A stretch of 64,000 bases of DNA from Dipylidium caninum (GCA_017562135.1 QEYB01000658.1:20602-84601), one strand, 5' to 3'; numbered from the stretch's first letter, positions 44,543 to 57,240 are shown. Notes: generated from the sequence alone by a model not told the origin. A program made the numbers and translations.

Positions 44543-45099
44543 GTATGTTTGGAGCCATTCCTTCCCCCAGTCACGTATATGTGACGACAGCTGATTGCTT
44601 TGACCACCTTGCGTCGAATGCTTCACAACCGAAGTGCACCCAGTCGAGAAGGGGCAATGAGCAGACGGTGCGCGACAAAGGGAGGAGAGGAAGGGACGCT
44701 GCTGAGCGGTTGCGCAAGAGGACAGGCCTGATGGGGAGGACAGTGAACAGATGGGAAGCGTGGAACTACCATGGTAGAAAACAGAACTCTTACGGGTCCC
44801 GTTGCACTCGGAACTGCGGCTGGTGATGTCAGCGCAGTCGCCACACCGTAAGTCAAATTTTCACACACAAACGTTGTTTTCGCAACTGGACGACGACCAC
44901 AGCGTCGGACACTTTTCGCAATGTGGAAGACCACCTTTGACGACACTGACTTTCCTTCTTCGAGGCGCCATTCCCATGCGCTGCGCATAACGTCCTTTTC
45001 GCTTGCGAGTCATCTTCGCCCGTCTGAGGTGCACGTCTCTTTCTTCCCATTCTAACTTGCAGTGAGAACAAGAGCACACGACTAAAGGACAAAATTTGT

Positions 45100-47030
45100 T
45101 GCTAAATGAAAGGTCGGAGGACAAAACACAAGTCCCTGCATGAGCTACACAGCAAGAAGATGGTCATCTGGCGGCGGTTGGGTCGCATTTGTCTGTCGAG
45201 GGTCGGTGCCTCCTCTCCTCCCTGTGGCTGCGTTGAGGGAAAACTCGGCACAGAAACCGTCTCAATAATCCCTGACATTGCACGATTCCAACCGAAGACT
45301 GGCTGTTGTGTAGGGAAAGGGGCGAAGGGCTTAAGTGGGACTTCCGTCTCATGATATTTTGACAGTCGTGAATTACGTATTGCGCGTGTCACATATGTGT
45401 GACACAGAGGAGTGCAATGTGCGAAGTGGGGAAAATTGTATGAAAGCGCATACACTGGTGGCGGAGGTCGTACTTCCGCCTCCAAGGTCTCTCTCCTGTC
45501 CTCCCTTCCCCCCGCACCCCCTTATTTTGCTTGAAAGGAACATTTCTCACGTATGTACAAAGTGATAAAACGGAGAGGAGAATTTGTTCCTCGTCCAACC
45601 GGTTGCGCCACACGCGCTCTGCGCTTCAGCCGGCGTCAGCCGGGTCTGCGAGGCCTCACGGATTGGTGGTGTGTCACTTATTCGATCCGCTCTCTGTGTG
45701 TGTGTGTGTGTGCGCGTGGCAGATCGACGCAGCCACGACGAAGATTTGTTGACTGAGCCACGTTTGCAGGGAACGTCGACCTCTGACGACAGGCAGCATT
45801 CCTGCATGAATGTGGTCGGCGGAGCGAGAGATTTAATTTAAGGATAAGAAAAGTCCTCCCGTCGGAGGGATTGTCAAAATAACCACGAGTCTTATCATCG
45901 CATCGAGACAGGAGCGATTGCGGACTGGTGGTGGGGCAAGCGAACGGAGGCTAATGCAATTCGTCTGGCCCAACGGCTACCTCTCCTGTGTGTGAGAAGA
46001 CGACAAAGTGAATGCTGAGCCGTCTCCTCAATCGAAGGCACGAAAGACAAGACTGAGGCCAACGAAGACGGTGTTGCAACAGAATCCTCACACCATCATC
46101 GCCCCACCAACCTTGTCCCCTTGCACAACGCTTTGGTTGCCGCTCATGTGTCAATCTGTCACTCCTTCAGGGCGTGTGACCACTCTCTGCTTATTCCTAA
46201 TTCTACATGAAATTGGAAGAAGAAGAAGCAAAGAGCCGACGTCACATATACGTGACGAGGGGAGCGGGGCACTGTGGGCTCCCCCGACGGCGGAGATGAT
46301 GGAGCAGACGAGAAGAAGATGCGATGTAGAAATCATCTGTGTGTGGGGAGGCTGGTGCGTTTCTCTCCATCATGTGGGAAGCATGTGGAGGCGACTTGTG
46401 GAGAGGCAGGAGAACGCGGCCTGCTGCCATTCACAGGCGTCTGTGGAGAAGTGAAAATGTTGTTGCAATACGACAAGGTTGGTGGGGCCATGACGGCGTG
46501 AGAAGTCTGCTGCAACATCGTCTTCGTCGGCCTCGGTGTTGTCTTTCGTGGCCTCCATTCAGCAGATCGCTCAGCGTTCACTGTGTCACCTTGTTTCCCC
46601 ATGTCCATCATCTGCCAGACAGAAGTGGCTCGCGTCTTGTCAGCCCCGAACATGGTGGCCACGAGAGCACGGAGCCACGCGCTCCGCCTCGGGTGACAGA
46701 CAAGTCGGCAGCCTGTCGACAGAAAGTGGCGTCAGTTACAATGCAAAGGCGTCTGATGGCGGAGCATCCGGTGACTCCTCCACAGGCATCGTAAACACCG
46801 AGGTGGTGTCCATGGCGAACTCCGATGGTATCGATAGCTTGTCTAAGTAAGGAGGCATTTCCACGCTCACGTAAGCTTGTCCCCTCGGCAAGAAGTCAAT
46901 CGGCCATCTTTCTTTCTTTTTAACTTGAGAGAAGAGGTTTACGTTAGGGAAAAGTGTTTCTTCGACCAGATAAGCCGCTCGGAAAGCGGTCCACGAGATT
47001 TGAGGGGGGGTGGGAAAGGCGAACGTGGAT
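45100..47030. repeat. Inverted copy of the 1.9-kb duplicon
   Basis: Reverse complement of 3.79-5.68 kb; direct copy at 52.2-54.1 kb. Palindromes at 45388 and 46241. Confidence 0.75.
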
Positions 47031-47550
47031 GTGTGAATCAAGATAAAACTCGCGGACAGGTGGGATCAGGCAGAGCCGGAAATGTCCCCTCCACGTCTCA
47101 TGCTCGCCTGCAACGTCAGCTCAACATTGAGACATTTGGACAATCGGCTACACGCAGTATTTACAACCAAGGAAGAAGGCCGACGGGCTACGTGTCTCGT
47201 GACATTCTGGTGTCCGCCACCGCTTGAGACTCGACACCCTGCCCAACCCCGATGGCCGCGTTACCCTGCTGCTATCTGCGCGCCTCCACCGAACGCGTCT
47301 GGTTACACTGGGAGACGCCCAGTTCGGTCAACAAGTTACTGCTATTCTCGAAAGCCAAGTTCATTTCATTTGTTTATATTATGAGCTGCATCCGTTGTGA
47401 CAGACTCCCCTTAGCCACGACTTGTACTCCTTCTCTTCCATGTGGTGAAGCAAGTTGGCGAATAAAGCATTTGATAAATTTGCACACACTGAGAGGGTTA
47501 TTTTGGTGGGAGAAGCGGGTGCCGCGCGCCAGTTGGGCTGCATTGGCGAG

Positions 47551-47917
47551 TTATTTGTTCGGCCGAGGCATCTCCAGGCCGGGGAGGTCGTACTTCCTCA
47601 CGCACACATACTCGCACGACGATCGGCTGTTGAAGCAGTTCTTGCTGTGCTTGCAATCGCCGCAAGGCAATTGGACACATTCTCCCTTTTGCAGGTCATA
47701 CCCCCACCTGGTGGGATGCTTTTCACCGCAGGGTTCCTTTCTCATCTCCGCGACGCACTGCTTCAGATTGCAGGCTGAAAGGGGCACAGAAGTGGAGCAT
47801 TTGACGAAGGAATGGAGAAGAAATTGACAGAAATCCACCAAGGAATGCACCTTCTGTAACACGGAGTGCACACGATGACATGGAGAAGAGAAGTAGAATG
47901 ACGTGGAGACCATTCAT
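47551..47917 (-). CDS. Type-1 secreted Kunitz protein, most divergent paralogue (copy C)
   Basis: Exon 1 47917-47839 (donor GTGGAT), intron 64 bp, exon 2 47774-47551. The N-terminal half of the domain has diverged (ACNLKQC, MRKEPCGEKHPTRWGYDL) while the C-terminal half matches the other copies (QLPCGDCKHSKNCF). P1 is Gly instead of Thr. The extra cysteines at positions 35 and 44 are kept. The TATA box is canonical (TATAAAG, 48065-48071). The abrupt change in divergence within one exon suggests gene conversion with copy D. Confidence 0.83.
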
Positions 47918-47951
47918 TGCTGCAGAGGCGGAGGCGGAGGCGGAGGAGGAG

Positions 47952-47990
47952 GTGGACGTGGACGTGGACGTGGACGTGGACGTGAACGTG
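47952..47990 (+). repeat. GGACGT tandem repeat upstream of copy C
   Basis: Six or so GGACGT units between ATG and TATA of copy C, replacing the GGAGGC units found in other copies, so the 5' leader length differs between paralogues. Confidence 0.8.
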
Positions 47991-48179
47991 GAGGCGGAGA
48001 AGGAGATGGTTGTCGAGGAGCTTCGAGAGGCTGCGACTGGCAGGCAGTCTGTGGATGCTGCTCCCTTTATAGACGCTTCTCTGTGTGGAGATGGCGATGC
48101 ACGCAATGCCACGGATGTGGGACAGGGTCGAGGTGCGTGTTGACGTTTGTTTGATGGAAGGCGAGAAATGAGGCTACCA

Positions 48180-48660
48180 AAGGGCTGTGCAAGCAAACGA
48201 CCACGATGGATGGGAGCTTCGATGACGCGAGATTTTTGTTGCAACCTCACCTCGGTTTGCCTTAGTCGCGTCGCCTTTGCTCCAACTCCAGTCTCAGCAT
48301 GCCGCGCATTTGACAATTTGGCACTCTTCTGCAACCCGCCTGTGAATGGCAGCAGGCCACGTTCGCCTGCCGCTCCACACGTTGTTCGTTGCTCGTCGCT
48401 CGTCGCTCGTGGCTCGTGGCTCGTGGCTCGTGGTCGCGCCCCCATGCGGAGATGAGGCGCGTTGTTCGTTCGCCAACGCACTACGCCGTGACAGCCCCGC
48501 CGCCCGCACCGAGCGTCGTTGGAGCTGTAAAAGCCGCAAATTGATTCAGGGGCAGCGGAACCACTGAGCGCCTTTAGTGCAAATGGGCGCAGGAGGTTGT
48601 GACGGGCTTTCGCCGTGAACGGCCGGGTGGAACTTGATAGAAGCCCATTTCATCAATCAA
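48180..48660. other. Unique-looking stretch with GCTCGTG repeat, no gene seen
   Basis: Contains a tandem GCTCGT(C/G)G repeat (about 48387-48433). Near 48575-48655 it carries an inverted copy of a piece of the 27.3-kb block (ctttgccgtgaacgg-like sequence). No supported exon. Confidence 0.5.
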
Positions 48661-50134
48661 GGTGTTGTGCAAGGGGACAAGGTTGGTGGGGCGATGATGG
48701 TGTGAGAATTCTGTTGCAACACCGTCTTCGTTGGCCTCAGTCTTGTCTTTCGTGCCTTCGATTGAGGAGACGGCTCAGCATTCACTTTGTCGTCTTCTCA
48801 CACACAGGAGAGGTAGCCGTTGGGCCAGACGAATTGCATTAGCCTCCGTTCGCTTGCCCCACCACCAGTCCGCAATCGCTCCTGTCTCGATGCGATGATA
48901 AGACTCGTGGTTATTTTGACAATCCCTCCGACGGGAGGACTTTTCTTATCCTTAAATTAAATCTCTCGCTCCGCCGACCACATTCACGCAGGAATGCTGC
49001 CTGTCGTCAGAGGTCGACGTTCCCTGCAAACGTGGCTCAGTCAACAAATCTTCGTCGTGGCTGCGTCGATCTGCCACGCGCACACACACACACAGAGCGG
49101 ATCGAATAAGTCGCACTGCCACAGTCTGTGGCGCCTAGAAGAATCTGCTGAAGCGTCGGTACGCAAGCAAATAAAGGAAAGGGAGGGGAGGAGAGAGACT
49201 TTGGAGGCGGAAGTACGACCTCCGCCACCAGTGGATCCGCTTTCATACAATTTTCCCCACTTCGCACATTGCACTCCTCTGTGTCACACATATGTGACAC
49301 GCGCAATACGTAATTCACGACTGTCAAAATATCATGAGACGGAAGTCCCACTTAAGCCCTTCGCCCCTTTCCTTACACAACGGCCAGTCTTCGGTTGGAA
49401 TCGTGCAATGTCAGGGATTATTGAGACGGTTCTCGTGCCGAGTTTCCCTCAACGCAGCCACAGGGAGGAGGAGGAGGCACCGAAACTCGACCGACAAATG
49501 CGACCGCAACCGCCGCCAGATGACCATCTTCTTGCTGTGTAGCTCATGCAGGGACTTGTATTTTGTCCTCCGACCTTTCATTTAGCAACAAATTTTGTCC
49601 TTTAGTCGTGTGCTCTTGTTCTCACTGCAAGTTAAAATTGGAAGAAAGAGACGTGCACCTCAGACGGGCGACGATGACTCGCAAGCGAAAAGGACGTTAT
49701 GCGCAGCGCATGGGAATGGCGCCTCGAAGAAGGAAAGTCAGTGTCGTCAAAGGTGGTCTTCCACATTGCGAAAAGTGTCCGACGCTGTGGTCGTCGTCCA
49801 GTTGAAGTTGATGAGGCCCACGTCGAGCGCATCGTCAGAGCGCAACACGCGACGGTGCCGAATTACTCTGATGCCTACATCGAATGGAAAATGGAAAAAC
49901 ACACGCTTGTCTACGTCGACATACTCAACGGATCTTTGGATTTCCGGGGAGCTCAAGAAAATTCTTTGGGAACTACGATTTAGCGTGATTGTGCTGCAGT
50001 CTCATTCATTTCCTCGACTCAGTCCACCTGCAAAAACAACGTCGGTGTGTGAAAATTTGACCTACGGTGGGCGACTGCCCTCACATCACCAGCCGCAGTT
50101 CCGAGTGCAACGGGACCCGTAAAAGTGCTCTTTT

Positions 50135-50602
50135 CTACCATGGTAGTTCCACGCTTCCCATCTGTCGACTGTCTTGTACAACTGAAAAGACCACACGGTC
50201 GATCCAAATTCCCTGTAGCCAGCCAAACTCCTCTTTTGTGGCGGTCCAGGAAGGTGGCTGATGATGAATAACCGGCAAAATCTTATCAATTTCCAAGTCG
50301 TCGTAGAAGTATCTGCGAGGGGTGCGCTCTTCGCAAACATTCGGTGGCAGAGGTTGCAGATAAACTCTGGCAAAACACCCTGCCGCTATTTTCGCACCAA
50401 GGTTGTTGGTCCATCTCCTTCTACTTATGAGGATATAGGTAACAGGGCTGGTGGCAACTAGAGGATTGACGCAGCCCCGACGACGCTTACGCGTCTCCAA
50501 CCGCTCCACTTTGGCAAGTTCAGCATTAAGGATCTCCATCTGGATGTGCTGCTGCTGCCGCTTCTGCTGCTTTCGAAGTTCTTAAAGCGGTGATTGCTCA
50601 AC
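50135..50602 (-). pseudogene. RSPH3-like pseudogene, subfamily B (copy 3)
   Basis: Opposite-strand copy of 24228-24695 with the same 134-codon open stretch (50539-50135), MEILNAELAKVERLE, KIAAGCFARVYL, YFYDD and EEFGWLQGIW. The stop before ELRKQQK and the missing acidic segment are shared, so subfamily B derives from one damaged ancestor. Confidence 0.58.
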
Positions 50603-50952
50603 CGACTTCTCTTCCAACCGTGGCACACGCTCTGGTCCTCACCACCTGCAGCCGCCTCAAAGGACTGTGGCCACCACTTGCGCGGTGAGGTTGGCCAAAC
50701 CGCGGTGGCCGAATGACCCTGTCTCGTTCCCCTTCCAGACGCACTTTTAGCCAGGAGATGTTCCGTTTCCCCCTCAAAGCCACTGCTCTTCCACAAATGC
50801 AAGTCACAAATTTGGTGATTTCTCACACAAAAACAACAGTTATTTTACTGGCAAGAGGGGGGTTTCAGGCTGCTGTGAGCGCAGGAGAGGGAAATGCCAG
50901 AGAGTGTTTTGTTGTTGGGTTACCATTGCTTGAGGAGAGTCCAGTTGCGTGG

Positions 50953-51362
50953 TCAAGTTGTTCCCTCCTCCGTCGGATCGGCCTCCCGACGGCGACATGT
51001 CAGCGCTTGCAGGCGAACTCGCATCTCCTTTTGGTGCGGAAGTGGTTGTCGTTGCGGCTGCATCAGGCACTGGTTGGTGCGCGCGTCGTGGCCCCACAGG
51101 GGCGTGGCGGAGTTGCACGACCCCCTGTCAATGGCCGTTTGGCCCATGTGAGTGCGGACTGCGAGGAGGCGAGGAAAGGCGTCTGTCGTTAGCTCGAAGG
51201 CAGAATAGGTGATGAAGACGGGGACGAAGAGGTTGGTAAAGTTGAAACAAACAACGTACGCAAGCAAGCCGTTGTGATGACGGAAAGAAGAAGAAGGAGG
51301 AGGAAGAGGAGGAGGTGGTGAAGGCGGAGGCGGAGGCGGAGGCGGAGGCGGAGGTCATGCAT
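50953..51362 (-). CDS. Type-4 secreted protein, Kunitz-derived frameshift gene (copy 5)
   Basis: Exon 1 51362-51260 (103 nt), exon 2 51158-50953 (206 nt). Ser-to-Ala and Arg-to-Leu substitutions distinguish it. Frame, splice sites and stop match the other copies. Confidence 0.5.
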
Positions 51363-52199
51363 GGCTGCGGAGGAGGAGAATGAGGAGGACGAGGTGGAGA
51401 TGGTCGCGGATCCTTGAGACGCTGCAAACTCGCGACATCACGTGAATGCGCCTTCTTTTATAGACGCGTTTCTGTCAGCTCAACTCGATGCTTATGCGAC
51501 TGTGTCGAGGTGAGGCTCGTAGTCGTTGCTTGTTTGTTCTACAAAGAAAACGCTCACTGAAGATCAACGACGACGATTGCCGCCTCCACGTCTCCAGAAA
51601 CGGGCTTTTTACATGGCGCCTCTCCCTATTGAAAACGAAACCCTCTTCTCTCTGTCCCGCCTCTCTCTTCCCCTTGTCGCCCATCGTCAACTCCATCCGC
51701 CCAGTCTCTTTGCGGGGCTGTGTTCGCAAGACGCGGTTTCCTCCACGTATCTGGCAGTAGCCACCGCCACAACCGCGTCACCGGGGCACCTGGCCAGAAA
51801 GTGAGGAGACGAGGAGGCGAGGAGGCGAGGAGACGAGGAGGCGAGGAGGCGAGACGCAAATCATATAGAATTGGCGCTGTCGCCACAACCGACAGAGAAG
51901 ACCGACGCTGTGCAAACAAACCTCTAGCGACCTCATCGCGCCACCAAAGTTCACCGCCGCCTCCTCCTGCTTCTCCTCCTCAGCTACTCCCTGGCCTCAG
52001 TTCTTGCCAACACTTGATGCAGTCGAACCAATCTTTGTGTCGTGAGTAAAGAAAAAAAGCATTTGTCTTATTGATAAAAGTTGGGTTTTCTTTTGCGCTT
52101 GCGGGTCATCTTCGCCTATTTGAGGTGCAAGTCTCTTTCTTCCAATTCTAACTTGCAGTGAGAACAAGAGCACACGACTAAAGGACAAAATTTGTTGCT

Positions 52200-54100
52200 A
52201 AATGAAAGGTCGGAGGACAAAACACAAGTCTCTGCATGAGCTACACAGCAAGAAGATGGTCATCTGGCGGCGGTTGGGTCGCATTTGTCGGTCGAGTGTC
52301 GGTGCCTCCGCCTCCCTGTGGCTGCGTTGAGGGAAACTCGGCACTAGAACCGTCTCAATAATCCCTGACATTGCACGATTCCAACCGAAGACTGGCCGTT
52401 GTGTAGGGAAAGGGGCGAAGGGCCTAAGTGGGAATTCCGTCTCATGATATTTTGACAGTCGTGAATTACGTATTGCGCGTGTCACATATGTGTGACACAG
52501 AGGAGTGCAATGTGCGAAGTGGGGAAAATTGTATGAAAGCGCATACACTGGTGGCCGAGGTCGTACTTCCGCCTCCAAGGTCTCTCTCCTGTCCTCCCTT
52601 CCCCCCGCCCCCCTTATTTTGCTTGAAAGGAACATTTCTCACGTATGTACAAAGTGATAAAACGGAGAGGAGAATTTGTTCCTCGTCCAACCGGTTGCAC
52701 CACACGCGCTCTGCGCTTCAGCCGGCTTCAGCCGGGTCTGCGAGGCCTCACGGATTGGTGGTGTGTCACTTATTCGATCCGCTCTCTGTGTGTGTGTGTG
52801 TGTGCGCGTGGCAGATCGACGCAGCCACGACGAAGATTTGTTGACTGAGCCACGTTTGGAGCGAACGTCGACCTCTGACGACAGGCAGCATTCCTGCGTG
52901 AATGTGGTCGGCGGAGCGAGAGATTTAATTTAAGGATAAGAAAAGTCCTCCCGTCGGAGGGATTGTCAAAATAACCACGAGTCTTATCATCGCATCGAGA
53001 CAGGAGCGATTGCGGACTGGTGGTGGGGCAAGCGAACGGAGGCTAATGCAATTCGTCTGGCCCAACGGCTACCTCTCCTGTGTGTGAGAAGACGACAAAG
53101 TGAATGCTGAGCCGTCTCCTCAATCGAAGGCACGAAAGACAAGACTGAGGCCAACGAAGACGGTGTTGCAACAGAATCCTCACACCATCATCGCCCCACC
53201 AACCTTGTCCCCTTGCACAACGCTTTGGTTGCCGCTCATGTGTCAATCTGTCACTCCTTCAGGGCGTGTGACCACTCTCTGCTTATTCCTAATTCTACAT
53301 GAAATTGGGAGAAGAAGAAGAAAAGAGCCGACGTCACATATACGTGACGAGGGGAGCGGGGCACTGTGGCCTCCCCCGACGGCGGAGATGATGGAGCAGA
53401 CGAGAAGAAGATGCGATGTAGAAATCATCTGTGTGTGGGGAGGCTGGTGCGTTTCTCTCCATCATGTGGGAAGCATGTGGAGGCAACTTGTGGAGAGGCA
53501 GGAGAACGCGGCCTGCTGCCATTCACAGGCGTCTGTGCGGGAGTGAAAATGTTGTTGCAATACGACAAGGTTGGTGGGGCCATGATGGCGTGAGAAGTCT
53601 GCTGCAACATCGTCTTCGTCGGCCTCAGTGTTGTCTTTCGTGGCCTCCATTCAGCAGATCGCTCAGCGTTCACAGTGTCACCTTGTTTCCCCATGTCCAT
53701 CATCTGCCACATAGAAGTGGCTCGCGTCTTGACAGCCCCGAACATGGTGGCCACGAGAGCACGGAGCCACGCGCTCCGCCTCGGGTGACAGACAAGTCGG
53801 CAGCCTGTCGACAGAAAGTGGCGTCAGTTACAATGCAAAGGCGTCTGATGGCGGAGCATCCGGTGACTCCTCCACAGGCATCGTAAACACCGAGGTGGTG
53901 TCCATGGCGAACTCCGATGGTATCGATAGCTTGTCTAAGTAAGGAGGCATTTCCACGCTCACGTAAGCTTGTCCCCTCATCAAGACGTCAATCGGCCATC
54001 TTTTTATTTTTTTTAACTTGAGAGGAGAAGTTTACGTTGGGGAAAAGTGTTTCTTCGACCAGATAAGCCACTCGGAAGGCGGTCCACGAGGTTTGAGGGG
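52200..54100. repeat. Second inverted copy of the 1.9-kb duplicon
   Basis: Direct repeat of 45.1-47.0 kb, offset about 7.09 kb. Together with the adjacent type-1 gene it forms a 2.7-kb tandem unit (45.1-47.9 and 52.2-55.0). Confidence 0.75.
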
Positions 54101-54642
54101 GGTGGAAAAGGCGAACGTGGATGTGTGAATCAAGATAAAACTCGCGGACAGGTGGGATGAAGCAGAGCCGGAAATGTCCCCTCCACGTCTCATGCTCGCC
54201 TGCAACGTCAACTCAACATTGAGACATTTGGACAATCGGCTACACGCAGTATTTACAACCAAGGAAGAAGGCCGACGGGCTACATGTCTCGTGACATTCT
54301 GGTGTCCGCCACCGCTTGAGACTCGACACCCTGCCCAACCCCGATGGCCGCGTTACCCTGCTGCTATCTGCGCGCCTCCACCGGACGCGTCTGGTTACAC
54401 AGGGAGACGCCCAGTTCGGTCAACAAGTTACTGCTATTCTCGAAAGCCAAGTTCATTTCATTTGTTTATATTACGAGCTGCATCCGTTGTGACAGACTCC
54501 CCTTAGCCACGACTTGTACTCCTTCTCTTCCATGTGGTGAAGCAAGTTGGCGAATAAAGCATTTGATAAATTTGCACACAATGAGAGGGTTATTTTGGTG
54601 GGAGAAGCGGGTGCCGCGCGCCAGTTGGGCTGCATTGGCGAG

Positions 54643-55009
54643 TTATTTGTTCGGCCGAGGCATCTCCAGGCCGGGGAGGTCGTACTTCCTCACGCACACA
54701 TACTCGCACGACGATCGGCTGTTGAAGCAGTTCTTGCTGTGCTTGCAATCGCCGCAAGGCAATTGGACACATTCTCCCTTTTGCAGGTCATACGCCCACT
54801 TGGTGGTGCGTTTGTCAGTGCAGGGCTCGCTTCTAATCTCCGCGACGCACTGCTGCAGACTACAGGCTGAAAGGGGAACAGAAGTGGAGCATTTAATGAA
54901 GCAATGGACAAGAACTTGGCAGTATTCTACCAAGGAATGCACCTTCGGCGACACGGATTGCACACGATGACATGGAGAAGAGAAGTAGAAAGACGTGGAG
55001 ACCATTCAT
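54643..55009 (-). CDS. Type-1 secreted Kunitz protein (copy D)
   Basis: Exon 1 55009-54931, intron 64 bp, exon 2 54866-54643. The N-terminal half is like copies A and B (SLQQC, IRSEPCTDKRTTKWAY), and the C-terminal half is like copy C (QLPCGDCKHSKNC, CVRKYD). P1 is Thr. TATA is TACAAAAG (55102-55109). Confidence 0.83.
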
Positions 55010-55900
55010 TGCTGCAGAGGCGGAGGTGGAGGCGGAGAAGGAGATGGTTGTCGAGGAGCTTCGAGAGGCTGCGACTTACAGGCGGCGTGCGCATGCTCCT
55101 CCTTTTGTAGACGCTTCTGCCTGTGGAGAGGCCGATGAACGCAATGCCACGGATGTGGGACAGGGTCGAGGTGAGTGTCGACGTCTGTTTAATGGAAGGT
55201 GAGAAATGAGGCTACCGAAGGGTTGTGCAAGCACGCGATCACGTTTGCGAAGGTGAGGAGCGTCGTTTGTTCGCCAACGAGAACGCACGAAAGTGCTCCG
55301 TCGACGATTGCCACCAAATCCTTCTTGTCCATCCTGTGACAGTGTTGCAGAACACTGATGTTGCTGCTGCTACTGCCGGTCGTCATGGGCAGACGACGGA
55401 AATCGGTGAGCGCAAACTCACTGGAGGAGATGGCCAACACTTCAGCGAATGGAATGGATACGAGGCTAACGCTGCCTCGGACGCCGTGGCCACCGTGGCC
55501 ACCGTGGCCACCGTGGAGCGAGTAAACTAACGCCTCCCCCTGGTCTGCTGACGAAAGGGAGTGCAAAAAAGGAAATAATTTATAGACACGTCGGTCAAGT
55601 GGGTGGTTGCTTGTCGTCGAACCAACCGTCCTATCAAGCGATTTTTACTTCCCACGAGCCACACTGACATTAATCGCCGCACCACCGCCCTTCGTCCCTC
55701 GGTTCCTGCCTTCACCCGCCCTTCCTCGCGCCCTCCCGCACTCACCACGGCAGCCGAAGTGGCACGTCAGTGGCGAAGAGGGCGAGTCGTGTGATCGGTG
55801 CTGCCACACGCCACTCACCCACCCTCCTGAGGCGGCTTCGGTGTGCTCCCACCTGTCAGACGGCACTTGGCACTCGTCGCTCGACACTCAGCACTTGGCC

Positions 55901-56172
55901 ATGAACCTCCGCCTCTCGTGCCTCCTCGCAGCCGTCGTCGGCTTCGTCCTTTGTGACGATGGCAAGTCTGCATTGCCTGCCTTCCTCACATTCTCCTTCC
56001 GCCTTCCTCCCATCCTCCCTCACACTCTCCGTCCTTCCTCCCTTCCTTCCTTCATTCCTTCCTTCCTGCTTGCATCCAACTATCCATTCATCCGTTCATC
56101 CATCCATCCATCCATCCATCCATGCGTCTAAGCGTGCGCTCACTCCCCTCCCCAGACGCCTACAACCCCTAC
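55901..56172 (+). pseudogene. Truncated type-2 Kunitz gene (second broken copy)
   Basis: Exon 1 55901-55961 with the GCAAGT donor, intron with ATCC/TTCC repeats, acceptor ccccag at 56155, then DAYNPY before the same unrelated sequence as at 22.2 kb. No cysteine of the domain remains. Confidence 0.65.
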
Positions 56173-56399
56173 AACCTCACACAGTCGAGTGCCACGTCGG
56201 CAGCGGCGCGTGCGCGTGGGCGTGACGACAGCAGCCTTATGTTGTCTTTCCTTCTAAGGCTTCCTCGAGAAGTGGAAGTGGCAGGACGCTGACCAGCTGA
56301 CGCGGTGGAATCAGCGCTCCAACAGCAGACCTCTGAATCGCCACCTTCTGGCGTGAGGAGCTTCTTCAGGCCATTTGAGTTGACGTCTTTGGCCTTTGC

Positions 56400-57240
56400 C
56401 ACTCGCTTGTCGCGATTGAGTTCGCTGACGTGGAGGAGGCGAAAAAGGAGCGCGAGGTAGATGCGAGGAAGACGCCGAACACCTTGTCGGCAGGCAGCAT
56501 GGAGGACGGTTGCCGCACGACAGCCGAGTTAACGCAAGAGTCTGGTCGGCCAACGCAACAGTCTCAACTAGACGCTGCTGACGGACTTTCTTTCGTTATC
56601 ATCTTCAGATTGCAAGACTTGTTCGCCACAACGGCGACAACGACGACGACGACGATGATGATGTTGATGTTGATGCGGTGGGTGCACCTCATCTCCTCCC
56701 TCGCTCCAATGGCTCCTGCTTTTCTCCAAATTCAAATTGATCCCTTTTTATCACACCATAATCTGCCTCCGATGTGGCAAATTCTGTCCAACAAGGACTT
56801 GCAGACCGAAAATGAGAAAAGCGACTTTAGTAACTTTGAGGAGGAAGAAGAAGAAGAAGAAGAAGACGGAGACGGAGACGGAGACGCTATTTTAGTGGTG
56901 AAAGTAGAGTTTGACAATGGGTGGCGCGAGTGAGAAGCGCGAGACCGAGGGAAGCGAGTCGAATCGCCCACGAGTGGTTTCCCGTCCGACGGAGCGACTC
57001 AGTTGCCTCTGCCTCTGCCTCTGCCACAGCCTACACCACACGCATCGTGGCAAATCTCTTCGCTGTCGAAGCAGGGTTCCGTTGCCGCCGCATCCGCCGT
57101 GCGCAAGTGGGCCGCATTGGCTGAACTTCACGTGGAAACGCACCTGCTGCAGGACGAGGAGCGGAAGGCATTCATGGCTTCGCGGAGCCTCGGGAGGCTG
57201 CAACTCGTCGACGACACGTGGATGCCCCTTCTGTTACACA
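56400..57240 (+). other. Truncated copy of the acidic-repeat block
   Basis: Direct copy of 12.40-13.25 kb with shorter Glu, Asp and Asp-Gly runs. GTAAGT near 13119 is GCAAGT here. It is cut at about 57240, where intron 1 of a type-2 Kunitz gene begins. Confidence 0.3.
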
